64,000 bases of DNA from an uncultured Candidatus Actinomarina sp. GTDB taxonomy: Bacteria > Actinomycetota > Acidimicrobiia > Actinomarinales > Actinomarinaceae. Positions 1-8,435 of this stretch are shown one piece after another (within the stretch, counting starts at the first letter, position 1; each line of letters starts with the position of its first letter). Position numbers and translations under genes: made by a program. Below the pieces are notes generated by a model. The model was not told the origin of the DNA and did no database searches. It saw nothing but the letters and a program-made list of their open reading frames with translations. Location of the stretch: positions 57,746-121,745 of the forward strand of contig CABYLQ010000003.1 in NCBI GenBank assembly GCA_902519845.1. The letters run 5' to 3'.

Positions 1-1
1 T

Positions 2-181
2 GAAGCAATTGAAGAAATACTAGCTGATGAAGGTGAAGATATAACTGTATTGGGAGATAATACTAAATTTATAGCAAGAATTAATCCTAACTCAACAGTT
101 ACTGAAGGTGAAGAAATTGAACTTAAGATCAATCCGTCAAAACTACATTTTTTTGATCCTGAGTCAGGAGATGTAATCTAA
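2..181 (+). CDS. Sugar ABC transporter ATP-binding protein, C-terminal end (partial)
   Basis: Only the last 59 residues are present; the gene runs in from the left edge. They read as the C-terminal TOBE (regulatory beta-barrel) domain of MalK/UgpC/MsmK-type ATPases, ending with the characteristic stretch LHFFDPESGDVI. Such ATPases energise carbohydrate importers from the cytoplasmic side. It lies convergent to, and 3 bases from, a sugar-import operon that has permeases and binding proteins but no ATPase of its own, so it is a natural candidate to power that system (inference). The ATPase motifs lie outside the window. Confidence 0.8.
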   Translation, partial: EAIEEILADEGEDITVLGDNTKFIARINPNSTVTEGEEIELKINPSKLHFFDPESGDVI

Positions 182-184
182 ATA

Positions 185-1453
185 TTAATACTGGCTTGCT
201 AATTCTTGGCTAATCAGGTTAATAATCAAATTACCGGATAAAATATATTTTTTTAGTGCAGTTAAAAGATGATCTGCACCAATCCTTCGCTCCATAAGTT
301 CGGAAGCATCATATCTAAACAAATCTTCATTAAGTGCACTCCTTATGAGATTTGTTTCTTTCAAGAGCAATGGATTTTTAATTTCGTTAATGTTTGAATT
401 TTTATTTGCAGAGATAAACATTGAATCACTGTGTGAAGTCCAGTCTTGACCAAACCCATTGCTAGTTAATGAATTAAAAACTTGTATAGATTCCTCAGAT
501 GAATTTAAGATCACTAAAGAATCACCAAGGCCAACCATTGCATTTCTATTCTTTGTGGATGGAAATTTAAAGAAATCGTAATCAGTCCCGTATGATTTAT
601 CAGAAGGAAAATACATATTTGCAAAATGTCCAGACCAGGAAAACACACACGTATTATCTCTATCAACTAAATTTCGATAATTATTTCTAAATTCTTTACT
701 AATTATTCTTTCTTTTCCACCGTAAATAGCATGATCAATAAATATTATTTCTCCGATACTAGAAATTGATGACTTTATCTCATTATTTTTTGGGGTAATT
801 TTTTGTTGAGACCACTTATCATAGACATTGGGCCCATATTCATGCAAAACTATATCCTCCAGCCAATTTGATGCTATCCAACCGGTAGAGGCACCACTTT
901 CAATATCCATACACCACAATGGATTGCCATTTGATACATTCTCTTTTGTAAAAATCACCATTTCTTCAAAATCATTAAATTTTGGAGATCCTATTTCTTT
1001 GTATTTTTCTACGTCATACCAAATAAGTGAGTTTGGTATGAGTCTAAACAAAACGCCATACATATTATTATCTTGATCTGATGTCATAATATTTTGTAAA
1101 TGATTAGAGTAATTTTTCTGAATTTTCTCTTCTTCTAAAGCAATTGTGATTGGATAAAGAAAGCCTCTTTCTCCAAGATTGACCACACCCTGAGGATTTG
1201 GAATAATTGCTATATCAAAATTATCAGTGTTATTACCTTCAATTATTTCTGTCTCCACATCAGACAGTGGAATATATGTTATTTTTATATTCATATCTTT
1301 TGAAATAAGTTCTAGTTCATTTTCAAAATATTCGATTTGAGGAAAATATGGTCCAGCAATTAAAATTTCGTTAGGACTAAATGCAACGATTGAAAGAATG
1401 AGAGTTAATAGTAAAAATAAAATAGTAAATATATTTTTTCTAATTAATTCCAT
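185..1453 (-). CDS. Second sugar-type extracellular solute-binding protein, paralogue of AglE-like protein
   Basis: A 422-residue family 1 solute-binding protein. Residues about 8-26 form a hydrophobic signal or anchor, but there is no lipobox cysteine, unlike its paralogue at 5103-6404. Both proteins keep the blocks GW(I/L)A..W(L/M)EDI followed by YDKW, and F R (Y/F) DAS (E/D) LM near the C-terminus, so they arose by duplication. Its start overlaps the end of the ROK gene by 10 bases, placing it last in the ABC transport operon. Sequence is more divergent and richer in Lys/Asn/Ile than the upstream copy. It may bind a different ligand or have relaxed constraint; the ligand is unknown. Confidence 0.8.
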   Translation of the reverse strand: MELIRKNIFTILFLLLTLILSIVAFSPNEILIAGPYFPQIEYFENELELISKDMNIKITYIPLSDVETEIIEGNNTDNFDIAIIPNPQGVVNLGERGFLYPITIALEEEKIQKNYSNHLQNIMTSDQDNNMYGVLFRLIPNSLIWYDVEKYKEIGSPKFNDFEEMVIFTKENVSNGNPLWCMDIESGASTGWIASNWLEDIVLHEYGPNVYDKWSQQKITPKNNEIKSSISSIGEIIFIDHAIYGGKERIISKEFRNNYRNLVDRDNTCVFSWSGHFANMYFPSDKSYGTDYDFFKFPSTKNRNAMVGLGDSLVILNSSEESIQVFNSLTSNGFGQDWTSHSDSMFISANKNSNINEIKNPLLLKETNLIRSALNEDLFRYDASELMERRIGADHLLTALKKYILSGNLIINLISQELASQY

Positions 1454-2337
1454 AGGTGTGCCGCTCCCCTAACACCACTAGAAGAGCCATGTTTTGCTTT
1501 AACAATTGGGGTAAGAAAAAAATTAGAAGCTATATATGGAATAATTCTTTTTGGAATTTCTTGATAGATATTATCAATTTCTGACATTCCTCCACCGCAA
1601 ACTATGATATCAGGATCAAGAATATTAACAAATGTACTGAAAGATCTTGCAATTCTTTCAAAATACATATCCATTACTTCTAGTGCGTGAGAATTATTTT
1701 CGTTAAAAAGGGTGACAATTTCTTTTGACGTTTTTTTTGAATTTGTTTTGTATCTATAGTAGTTTTCTAACCCTGGACCAGATAAGAATACTTCAATAGC
1801 TCCGATTCGACCACAATGTCTTTTTACGTTTTTTTCGTAATCATCCATTGGTCCAGGAATAGGATTTTGTCCCCATTCGCCGGTCAATTTATTTGGGCCT
1901 ACAATTATTTTCTTATTCAATGAATAACCAGCGCCAACACCAGTTCCCAAGATTACTGCAAAAACACTATCATAATCTGATCCTGCACCGTCTACAGCCT
2001 CTGATAAGGCAAGGCAATCAGCATCATTTGCAATTTTTATTTCATACCCAAGCTTTTGTTCTATATCGGATTTTACAGACATATTCTCAAGAACTTTTGT
2101 ATTAGATACTTGTACTAAGTTTGTCTGAGGATGAATAGAACCCGGCATACCAATTCCAACTGTGAAATCTGAAATGCCTTTTGTCATTTCATTAATTAAC
2201 GAAACAACAGTCGAGATAATTTCTTCATAGTTGTCTTTTGGAGAATCAACACGTATTCGATTTAATTCATTCCCATCTGACGAATCGATGGCAATACCTT
2301 CGATTTTTGTCCCACCCCAATCAATTCCAATTTTCAT
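1444..2337 (-). CDS. ROK-family sugar kinase-like protein with degenerate zinc site
   Basis: A 297-residue protein of the ROK (repressor, ORF, kinase) family without a DNA-binding domain, so a cytoplasmic sugar kinase of glucokinase/fructokinase type by family. The phosphate loop DWGGTK is at residues 6-11 and the catalytic aspartate is in NDAD, about residue 105. The family zinc site is broken: the usual His of GE-x-GH is Gln (GEWGQ, about residue 157) and in the C-x-C-G-x-x-G-C motif only the middle Cys remains (RHCGRIGAIE). Kinase activity is therefore plausible but not assured. It sits in the sugar import operon, directly downstream of the 190-residue secreted protein, which fits phosphorylation of an imported sugar. 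Confidence 0.8.
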   Translation of the reverse strand: MKIGIDWGGTKIEGIAIDSSDGNELNRIRVDSPKDNYEEIISTVVSLINEMTKGISDFTVGIGMPGSIHPQTNLVQVSNTKVLENMSVKSDIEQKLGYEIKIANDADCLALSEAVDGAGSDYDSVFAVILGTGVGAGYSLNKKIIVGPNKLTGEWGQNPIPGPMDDYEKNVKRHCGRIGAIEVFLSGPGLENYYRYKTNSKKTSKEIVTLFNENNSHALEVMDMYFERIARSFSTFVNILDPDIIVCGGGMSEIDNIYQEIPKRIIPYIASNFFLTPIVKAKHGSSSGVRGAAHLWN

Positions 2338-2910
2338 TTACTTTCTCAACTCAAAATTTAAACTATATTTTTTAATGTTAGTATTGCCAATTTTTTCAAT
2401 TTCTTTATTTTGATTTAAAAGCCAATATTTAGGTGCATCAGGATAGTTATCTGAATAATCAGTTGCTGAACCAATAACGAGCTTTTTATTGTTGATAAGT
2501 TCAACATCAAAATAACGTACATAATAAAAATAATTTTGACACCTGTCTTGAGAGTCAGTCATTATTCCATTTAAAGATTTTCTAAAATTCTCTGATTTGT
2601 TGAGGACAATTTCGACTTCACCTGGTCCATTAGATTCCCAAGCTGGACCGATGCAAACATCATTAAAATCACTTTCATAATTTTCTCGAAATGTCATATC
2701 AAAAACTAGTCGATAGTTATTTATTTTTTTTGGATTTTTTGGAAATGCTTGAACCTCTAAGTTATATGAATTATCTATATTATTTCTTATATTGAAAATT
2801 AGTTTTGTATCTAAATTGGCCTCTTCCTCAATAGCTATTTCATATGAAAATGAGTTAGTTGTGCTACAAAAAGAAAAAAATATGAGGATGGTAAATAATT
2901 TGGGAATCAA
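2338..2910 (-). CDS. Secreted protein of unknown function in sugar transport operon
   Basis: A 190-residue protein that I do not recognise. The first 20 residues are hydrophobic and look like a signal peptide; a Cys at about residue 15 could be a lipobox cysteine but the context is weak. The remainder is polar and rich in Asn, Lys and Tyr, with several beta-strand-like segments and no membrane helix. Translation begins at a TTG that overlaps the stop of the upstream permease gene (TTGA), so it is translationally coupled to the transporter. It may be an extracytoplasmic accessory to sugar uptake, but nothing in the sequence shows a reaction. Confidence 0.65.
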   Translation of the reverse strand: MIPKLFTILIFFSFCSTTNSFSYEIAIEEEANLDTKLIFNIRNNIDNSYNLEVQAFPKNPKKINNYRLVFDMTFRENYESDFNDVCIGPAWESNGPGEVEIVLNKSENFRKSLNGIMTDSQDRCQNYFYYVRYFDVELINNKKLVIGSATDYSDNYPDAPKYWLLNQNKEIEKIGNTNIKKYSLNFELRK

Positions 2911-3809
2911 CCCTTTACAGCCCCTCCTATTAAGCCTCTTATAAAATATCGTTGAAGACTAAAAAAAACGATCAAAGGAACAATCATCGATATAACAGCA
3001 CCAGAAAGTCTTAAGTGCCAGGCCTCACCAAACAAGCCAACAACAATTTGTGACATATGTGATGTTACAACTAAGTTTTCTGGTTTGTATACTCCAAGAA
3101 AAACATTGGCAACTAAGAAATCGTTATAAACCCAAAGAAACTGAAAAGTAGCAAAAGCTGCAATTCCAGAAATTGATAATGGAACTACTAGTTTGAAAAA
3201 TGTTGTCATGTTACTTGCTCCATCAATTTTTGCTGACTCGATAACACTTCTTGGCAGCCCCATCATAAAATCCCTTAAAAGAAATGTTGCTAACGGAAGT
3301 CCAAAGCCAGTATGAGCAAACCATGTGGCAACAAAAGTACCATTAATATCTAATGCAGGGATAATCGTAATTCCACCCAATTCAATCCCGCTCTTAAATA
3401 ACTGAACTAATGGTATCAGCGACATTTGAAGTGGAATGATCATTGAAGCAACAACCATCATGAAAAGGAAGTTTTTACCTCTAAAATCCATAAATGCAAA
3501 GGCATATGCAGCAAAAGCTGCAATAGTTATTGGAATAATTGTAGATGGAATTGTTATTGCCAATGAATTATAAAAAGATCGACTAAGATTTTCCGCAAAA
3601 AATACTTCACTGTAGTTTTGTAAAGTTAATTCTGTCCAGTATTCACCTGTATAAAGGGATTCCCACCAAGATGTTCTTTTAATTGCTTCAGGCGGCCTAA
3701 ATGAACTAAGTAAAAAACCAAAAATTGGAAATATCCATGTGATTGCAATTGCAACTAAAATCAACTTTGTAAATGGTTTGTCATACCATTTTTGATTATT
3801 TCTTGTCAT
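2907..3809 (-). CDS. aglG: Alpha-glucoside-type ABC transporter permease (AglG-like)
   Basis: A 300-residue MalG/AglG-type inner-membrane permease with six likely membrane helices. The EAA loop that docks to the ATPase is visible at about residues 188-212 (ESAKIDGAS followed by FFKLVVPLS). It pairs with the permease encoded immediately upstream, which it overlaps by 4 bases. The gene order binding protein, AglF-like, AglG-like matches alpha-glucoside importers of proteobacteria and actinobacteria; the exact sugar is inferred from that resemblance only. Confidence 0.85.
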   Translation of the reverse strand: MTRNNQKWYDKPFTKLILVAIAITWIFPIFGFLLSSFRPPEAIKRTSWWESLYTGEYWTELTLQNYSEVFFAENLSRSFYNSLAITIPSTIIPITIAAFAAYAFAFMDFRGKNFLFMMVVASMIIPLQMSLIPLVQLFKSGIELGGITIIPALDINGTFVATWFAHTGFGLPLATFLLRDFMMGLPRSVIESAKIDGASNMTTFFKLVVPLSISGIAAFATFQFLWVYNDFLVANVFLGVYKPENLVVTSHMSQIVVGLFGEAWHLRLSGAVISMIVPLIVFFSLQRYFIRGLIGGAVKG

Positions 3810-5032
3810 AAACTATTACTTTCCTTCTCTCTTAATGCATTTCCTACAATTATTGGGATAACACAAACAAATATGATTACTGCTACTGTCGATGATCGTC
3901 CTATATTTCTATACTTTGAAAATTCATCTAGCATTTTTACTGCAAGAAGATTTGTCTCAAGGTCACCTCTAGTTGAAACATAAATTATATCGAATGCCTT
4001 TAAAACAGTTACTACCATGTAGGTGCCTACTACAATTATCGTGCTTTTGATATAGGGGATAACTATTGAAAGAAATATTCTAATTTCTGATGCTCCATCT
4101 ATTTGACCAGCTTCCATAATATCTGCTGGAATTGCTTTAATTCCGGCAGAAAATACAACAGCTGCAAAACCAGTATATGCCCAAATCATTATCACAAGTA
4201 GTAGAACAGTATTAAGCGGAAAATTTACAAGCAAATTAGAAAGCCATCCACCTGATTCTAATGTTTCACCTATCTGTAAATTAGATAAATCTCTTTGTTG
4301 TAGCCATCCAATAGCTCGATTACAAGAAGGGTCTGCATAGTCATTCAAAACACCTTCAATTATTCTATTGTTTGAACATTTTTCTCCTGAAGATACTCTG
4401 ATTCCGTTTATGATTCCAATTTGTGTGAGAGGTGGGGGCCTATATTCATAAATAAATTTAAAAATTGCTGTTGCACCTACGGCTGAAATTGCCATTGGCA
4501 TAAAAACAATAGATTTAAAAAATGCTTCCCCTTTGTTTAACCTGTCCGAAAGCCATCCAACTATGAGCCCAATTAATAAAGTAAAGAAGACAACAAAAAC
4601 CAGCCAAACAATTTGGTTTCTTATCGTAACCAGCATCTCTGTATCACTAAAAGCCCATGAATAATTTTCAACTCCATTAAATGATTTTCCATATCTGTCT
4701 TTAAAACTTAAATAAATTGTCCTAATTGCCGGATAAAACAAAAATAAGCCAATCATAAATAATGAAGGACCGGCAAACATTCTAGCTTCTAAAGAATCTC
4801 TTCTCTCTCTAGGTGCTAATCTAATTAGTCTTTCCATGCCATTAAACAATAGAAAAACAAATGAAGACCCAACAATTATGCCAATAACAACTAAGACGTT
4901 TCTTGATACAATCTCTGTTAACTCTCTAAATAAAATTGCTTGAGATAAAAACCAAAAAAGAGGAAAAGCTCCCAATGCAAGCAAGGAGATTCCAAAATTA
5001 AATAGTTTCTCTCTTTGGGTTAATTTTTTCAT
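3806..5032 (-). CDS. aglF: Alpha-glucoside-type ABC transporter permease (AglF-like)
   Basis: A 408-residue MalF/AglF-type permease, longer than a typical 300-residue MalF relative that lacks the big periplasmic loop. Helices are visible from about residue 13 onward, and the EAA loop (EAGQIDGAS, then IVIPYIKS) lies near residues 310-335. Between helices there is an extra external stretch at about residues 195-265 carrying two cysteines (EKCSNN and DPSCNR), which could form a disulphide. It starts 70 bases after the binding-protein gene, across a strong hairpin, and overlaps the second permease by 4 bases. Confidence 0.85.
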   Translation of the reverse strand: MKKLTQREKLFNFGISLLALGAFPLFWFLSQAILFRELTEIVSRNVLVVIGIIVGSSFVFLLFNGMERLIRLAPRERRDSLEARMFAGPSLFMIGLFLFYPAIRTIYLSFKDRYGKSFNGVENYSWAFSDTEMLVTIRNQIVWLVFVVFFTLLIGLIVGWLSDRLNKGEAFFKSIVFMPMAISAVGATAIFKFIYEYRPPPLTQIGIINGIRVSSGEKCSNNRIIEGVLNDYADPSCNRAIGWLQQRDLSNLQIGETLESGGWLSNLLVNFPLNTVLLLVIMIWAYTGFAAVVFSAGIKAIPADIMEAGQIDGASEIRIFLSIVIPYIKSTIIVVGTYMVVTVLKAFDIIYVSTRGDLETNLLAVKMLDEFSKYRNIGRSSTVAVIIFVCVIPIIVGNALREKESNSL

Positions 5033-5052
5033 ATTTATTTACATATAAATTA

Positions 5053-5082
5053 TAGATGGCCACCTTAAAAGGTGGCCATCTA
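5053..5082 (-). other. Intercistronic 12-bp perfect RNA hairpin between aglE and aglF
   Basis: TAGATGGCCACC (5053-5064) is exactly complementary to 5071-5082 around a TTAAAA loop. It is the most G+C-rich hairpin seen in an otherwise AT-rich gap. It falls between the stop of the binding-protein gene and the start of the first permease. No U-tract follows, so it reads as a stabiliser or processing/attenuation element that would let the binding protein be made in excess over the permeases, as known for many ABC sugar operons, rather than a full terminator (inference). Confidence 0.65.
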
Positions 5083-5102
5083 AATCATTAAAATTTCTTA
5101 GC

Positions 5103-6404
5103 TTACGGCCAAGATGTTTCAATATTGTTTAATGCTGTGTCAATGTAGCCTGGGCCTTCAACAGCAAGGTTCATCATTTCTTTCCAGAAAGAACCTGCTC
5201 CAACCTCAGGTGGCATTAAGTCAGAAGCATCAAATCTAAATGCATTTTCAGCTAAAGCACCTGTAATAGTGTCAGCCAATACTCTTGTAATATCCTTTGA
5301 ATACAAAGAAGTATCAAAATCTACGTGACCGTAAATTCTTGAGTTATCTGGCCTTTGTGCAGCTGCTTCAAAAAAGTCGTTGCTTAACATATAGTTAACA
5401 ACTTCTATAGTTGCATCTCTATCGTTAAATACACCGAACATGTCACCAGCTCCTAAAGCTGCCTTTGGAAGTCCATCATCCATTGCTGGGAATGGGAAGA
5501 CTGTTGTCTCCGATCCAGCACCAGCTTGTGCGGCCTCAGGCCAGAAACTAGTTATAAATGATGCCTGTCTGTGCATAAAGCAACCAGGATTTCCATTTGC
5601 ATCTTTTTCAAACATTGGGTCTTGTGCATTACCAAAATATGTTGAAACGATAGCATCTGTACCACCTACAACATAACCTTCAGTATGCATAATTTGACTT
5701 AAAAATGTTGCTGCATTCTTAACAACTGGATCGTTGAACGGAATATCATGACTTACCCATTTATCATAGGTAGCTGTTCCTTCGCCTGTACGAAGCATGA
5801 TGTCTTCCATCCAGTCAGTTGCTAACCAACCAGAAGCACCGTTTGAATACATACCAAAACAGAATGGAGTCATTCCGTCAGCAACAATTTGATCTGCAAG
5901 TGCGATCATTTCATCCCATGTTGATGGAATGGAATATCCTCTTGCCTCAAATTCTGCTGGTTGATACCAAACAATACTCTTAAGGTTAAATGCATGAGCT
6001 CCACCATAATGTGCACCGTCTACTTCTCCTAGACCCACAATATATGATGAAAAGCTTGCTCTATATTCATCCATGTCTACACCAAGATCTTCAAGCGAAA
6101 CAAGATAACCTCGTTGCGCTGCATCGACTACAGCTCCAGGCTGTGGCCATAATGCAATATCAGGTGTGTCTCCAGATTCCATTTGAATTTGAACTTCCTG
6201 CTCAAAGTTATCTGAACCTTGGAAGCTAACAATAATTCCTGTTTCTTCTGTAAAGGAATCAAAGTTTTCTTGGAATCCTGCTGCGTCATTACCAACTAAG
6301 GCACCAGTGATAAAGACTTCTTCTCCTTCGAGACTACCTCCACCACATGCTGCAGCTACCATGGACAAAATAAGAAGTAGTCCAAAAATAGACCTTTTCT
6401 TCAT
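5103..6404 (-). CDS. aglE: Alpha-glucoside-type ABC transporter substrate-binding lipoprotein (AglE-like)
   Basis: A 433-residue family 1 solute-binding protein. A lipoprotein signal ends VAAAC, with the acylated Cys at about residue 20, followed by a Gly-rich linker. The central block GWLATDWMEDIMLR with YDKW and IPFNDP is characteristic of AglE-like alpha-glucoside-binding proteins. It is first in the operon, has a good ribosome binding site (AAGGGAG about 8 bases upstream) and is Ala/Gly-rich compared with neighbouring genes, consistent with high expression. A hairpin follows the stop. The ligand assignment is by resemblance. Confidence 0.85.
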   Translation of the reverse strand: MKKRSIFGLLLILSMVAAACGGGSLEGEEVFITGALVGNDAAGFQENFDSFTEETGIIVSFQGSDNFEQEVQIQMESGDTPDIALWPQPGAVVDAAQRGYLVSLEDLGVDMDEYRASFSSYIVGLGEVDGAHYGGAHAFNLKSIVWYQPAEFEARGYSIPSTWDEMIALADQIVADGMTPFCFGMYSNGASGWLATDWMEDIMLRTGEGTATYDKWVSHDIPFNDPVVKNAATFLSQIMHTEGYVVGGTDAIVSTYFGNAQDPMFEKDANGNPGCFMHRQASFITSFWPEAAQAGAGSETTVFPFPAMDDGLPKAALGAGDMFGVFNDRDATIEVVNYMLSNDFFEAAAQRPDNSRIYGHVDFDTSLYSKDITRVLADTITGALAENAFRFDASDLMPPEVGAGSFWKEMMNLAVEGPGYIDTALNNIETSWP

Positions 6405-6422
6405 TATTTATCTCCCTTATAT

Positions 6423-6434
6423 ATACGTACGTAT
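6423..6434. promoter_or_regulatory. Perfect 12-base palindrome in aglE leader, possible operator
   Basis: ATACGTACGTAT is its own reverse complement. It lies between a possible promoter (reading leftward, TTGCTA, 16 bases, TAGCAT) and the aglE ribosome binding site, a place where a sugar repressor would block transcription. No repressor gene is in the window, and the site is not a canonical LacI operator. Confidence 0.4.
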
Positions 6435-6553
6435 GCTAAAAATTAGGAAATTCTTAGCAATACTTAGATTATTAAAGATTTAAAATATTTCTATTTTTTA
6501 TTAAAAAGTTTTAAGGTTTGAGTTGAATTTTTATGCAGATTATGTATGAAAAG

Positions 6554-6637
6554 TGCCCGAGGGGGGACTCGAACCCCCACATCCTTTCGAATAACGGATT
6601 TTAAGTCCGTCGCGTCTACCAATTCCGCCACCCGGGC
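6554..6637 (-). tRNA. tRNA-Leu (anticodon UAA)
   Basis: An 84-base class II tRNA with a long variable arm. The 5' acceptor strand GCCCGGG pairs with CTCGGGC at the 3' end, the anticodon loop is CTTAAAA with anticodon TAA, and the T-loop GTTCGAGTC is present. The CCA end is not encoded (the following bases are CTT). It starts only 7 bases after the ppx stop codon on the same strand, so it may be co-transcribed with the ppx operon and released by processing. Confidence 0.95.
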
Positions 6638-6644
6638 TACCAAA

Positions 6645-7541
6645 TTAAAAATATTTTAGGATGAGTCCTTCCAAAATATCACTTTTTGAAACTTTTAGTT
6701 GATTAATTTCATATTTTTTTAGTAAATTTATTACTAGAAAAAGCCCAGAAGTTATTGTTGCTGCCCGTTTTGGATCAAGGCTTGGATAAGAATTAATAAT
6801 TTGAGGAATTGTTAGTAATTTTAGATTTTCATAAAGATTATGTATTGATTCGTAAGATATATCGATTCTATCAATTTCATCCTCATTATATTGAGTTTGA
6901 TTCAGATACATTGAACCAATCGAAGTAAAAGTGCCTGAAACACCTGTGAAATTTCTATTTGAAAAATTACTATCATAAAATATTTCATCGAAAAATTGAA
7001 TTGCATTATCTTCGTTAACTAATGAGATGGGGTTTTGATTTAAGAAATTTTCATTCATCATTACCACTCCTATTTCTTTTGATTCAACATTTACTCTTTT
7101 ATCAATGTCATAAATTAACTCGGTGCTTTGGCCGCCAATATCAACAATTAAATAGTTTTCTAAATCTTCAAATGAAGATTGCACACCTAACCCTGCAAGA
7201 TAGCCCTCCTCTTCTCCAGAAATTACTTTCAAATCTAACTTAAATTTATTTTTTACATCTTCAATAATCTCTTCAGAATTTCTTGAATTTCTAAATGCTG
7301 CTGTTCCGATACAAAGCACTTCTTCAACTTTATTATTCTCAATAATTTTCAAGTATTTTTTTAAAACTTTATAAAATCTTTTTTTTGAGTCGTCAGAAAT
7401 TTTGTTTGTTTGTATTAAATTTTCACTTAATTTAGTAACTTCATGTTGTTTTAAAAGATTCTCTAGTCTTCCATTTTCAACATTTGAAATAAGCAATCTA
7501 GTTGAGTTTGAGCCACAATCAATTGCTGCAACTCTCACCAT
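6645..7541 (-). CDS. ppx: Ppx/GppA-family exopolyphosphatase / pppGpp phosphohydrolase
   Basis: A 298-residue short member of the Ppx/GppA family, containing only the actin-like ATPase fold and no C-terminal HD domain, as is usual in actinobacteria. The first phosphate loop is AAIDCGSNSTRLLI near residues 5-18, and the second is VDIGGQSTELI near residue 140. It would hydrolyse terminal phosphates of polyphosphate or pppGpp in the cytoplasm. It overlaps the DUF501 gene by 7 bases and is last in the eno-ftsB-DUF501-ppx run, the same order as in Mycobacterium. Confidence 0.9.
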   Translation of the reverse strand: MVRVAAIDCGSNSTRLLISNVENGRLENLLKQHEVTKLSENLIQTNKISDDSKKRFYKVLKKYLKIIENNKVEEVLCIGTAAFRNSRNSEEIIEDVKNKFKLDLKVISGEEEGYLAGLGVQSSFEDLENYLIVDIGGQSTELIYDIDKRVNVESKEIGVVMMNENFLNQNPISLVNEDNAIQFFDEIFYDSNFSNRNFTGVSGTFTSIGSMYLNQTQYNEDEIDRIDISYESIHNLYENLKLLTIPQIINSYPSLDPKRAATITSGLFLVINLLKKYEINQLKVSKSDILEGLILKYF

Positions 7542-8065
7542 TCAATTCGCCATTTATCATTTTTAGAACCATTAATTACGCAGGGTTCATTACAATTGCA
7601 TCCACCTAAACTTTCAAGAACAATCTTTCCTATAACATTTTTTCCACTTACTAATTCGTCAGCAAGATGTGAATGTAAACATTTTATTGACTTTGTTGTC
7701 CCTCCAACTCCGCCAATAGGCGAAATTGTATTAGAAAGACTTTTATATTTTTTATTTCTTTCGTTTTCATAAGATTTCTGCCTTTTACGCCATAATTTAT
7801 TTAGTTTTTTATTTTCTACTAATTGCTTATCAAGATTTTTAACCATCCCGTTAGACTCTAATGTGCTGACTTTTTTGACATACATTGGGCACGTAAGCCA
7901 ATACATAGTTGGGAATGGAGTGCCATCATCTAAATTTTTTGGAACATCAACAACAACTGGTAAGTCAAAATGACATTTTGTAACTACATCAATGTTGCTT
8001 CTAACTTTTCTATTTAACTGAATTTCTACAGTCTGTTTTTCATTAGTCACCGTTTGTACCGACAA
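7535..8065 (-). CDS. DUF501 domain protein
   Basis: A 176-residue cytoplasmic protein of the DUF501 family, recognised from its central WLTCP segment, the conserved CLHSHLAD block and a Cys-rich end (GGCNCNEPC). The family is typical of actinobacteria and sits between ftsB and ppx there, exactly as here. It overlaps ftsB by 23 bases and ppx by 7. The function is unknown; the clustered Cys and His residues suggest metal binding (inference). Confidence 0.85.
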   Translation of the reverse strand: MSVQTVTNEKQTVEIQLNRKVRSNIDVVTKCHFDLPVVVDVPKNLDDGTPFPTMYWLTCPMYVKKVSTLESNGMVKNLDKQLVENKKLNKLWRKRQKSYENERNKKYKSLSNTISPIGGVGGTTKSIKCLHSHLADELVSGKNVIGKIVLESLGGCNCNEPCVINGSKNDKWRIEW

Positions 8066-8435
8066 TAAACTCTACAACAAACTCCAAAAGACCTTTACTT
8101 CTTTCACGTTGAAGAGTTTCTTCAAGAGGGGTAACAGGTTCTGGAACTTTAAATCGATATATATTTTCTCCCGGTAAACCGTATCCATGTTGTCGTAGAA
8201 TAATATCCAATTTTTCCGGATCTTCAAGGTCCTCTATCTTTTCTTGAATGAAGCTGATTTCACTTCTTAGTTCATCTGCTTTTTGTATACGACTCTCGAG
8301 TTGTGATTCTAAAGATTGATAATCTTTAAAGCTTAATTCCCATGTATCAAAAATAAAGAAAACAAAAATGAATGAGGTGATTAAAAATATAACTTTGGAA
8401 AATAGATTTTGTCTTAACATACTTATTTTCCCCAA
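8043..8435 (-). CDS. ftsB: FtsB/DivIC-type septum formation protein
   Basis: A 130-residue bitopic membrane protein with a short cytoplasmic start, one membrane helix at about residues 13-30 and then a coiled coil (about 38-75), followed by the conserved ARQHGYG-like segment (LRQHGYGLPGE). Family members act in the FtsQLB divisome subcomplex on the outer face of the membrane. It overlaps eno by 13 bases and DUF501 by 23, consistent with a single operon. Confidence 0.85.
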   Translation of the reverse strand: MGKISMLRQNLFSKVIFLITSFIFVFFIFDTWELSFKDYQSLESQLESRIQKADELRSEISFIQEKIEDLEDPEKLDIILRQHGYGLPGENIYRFKVPEPVTPLEETLQRERSKGLLEFVVEFIVGTNGD

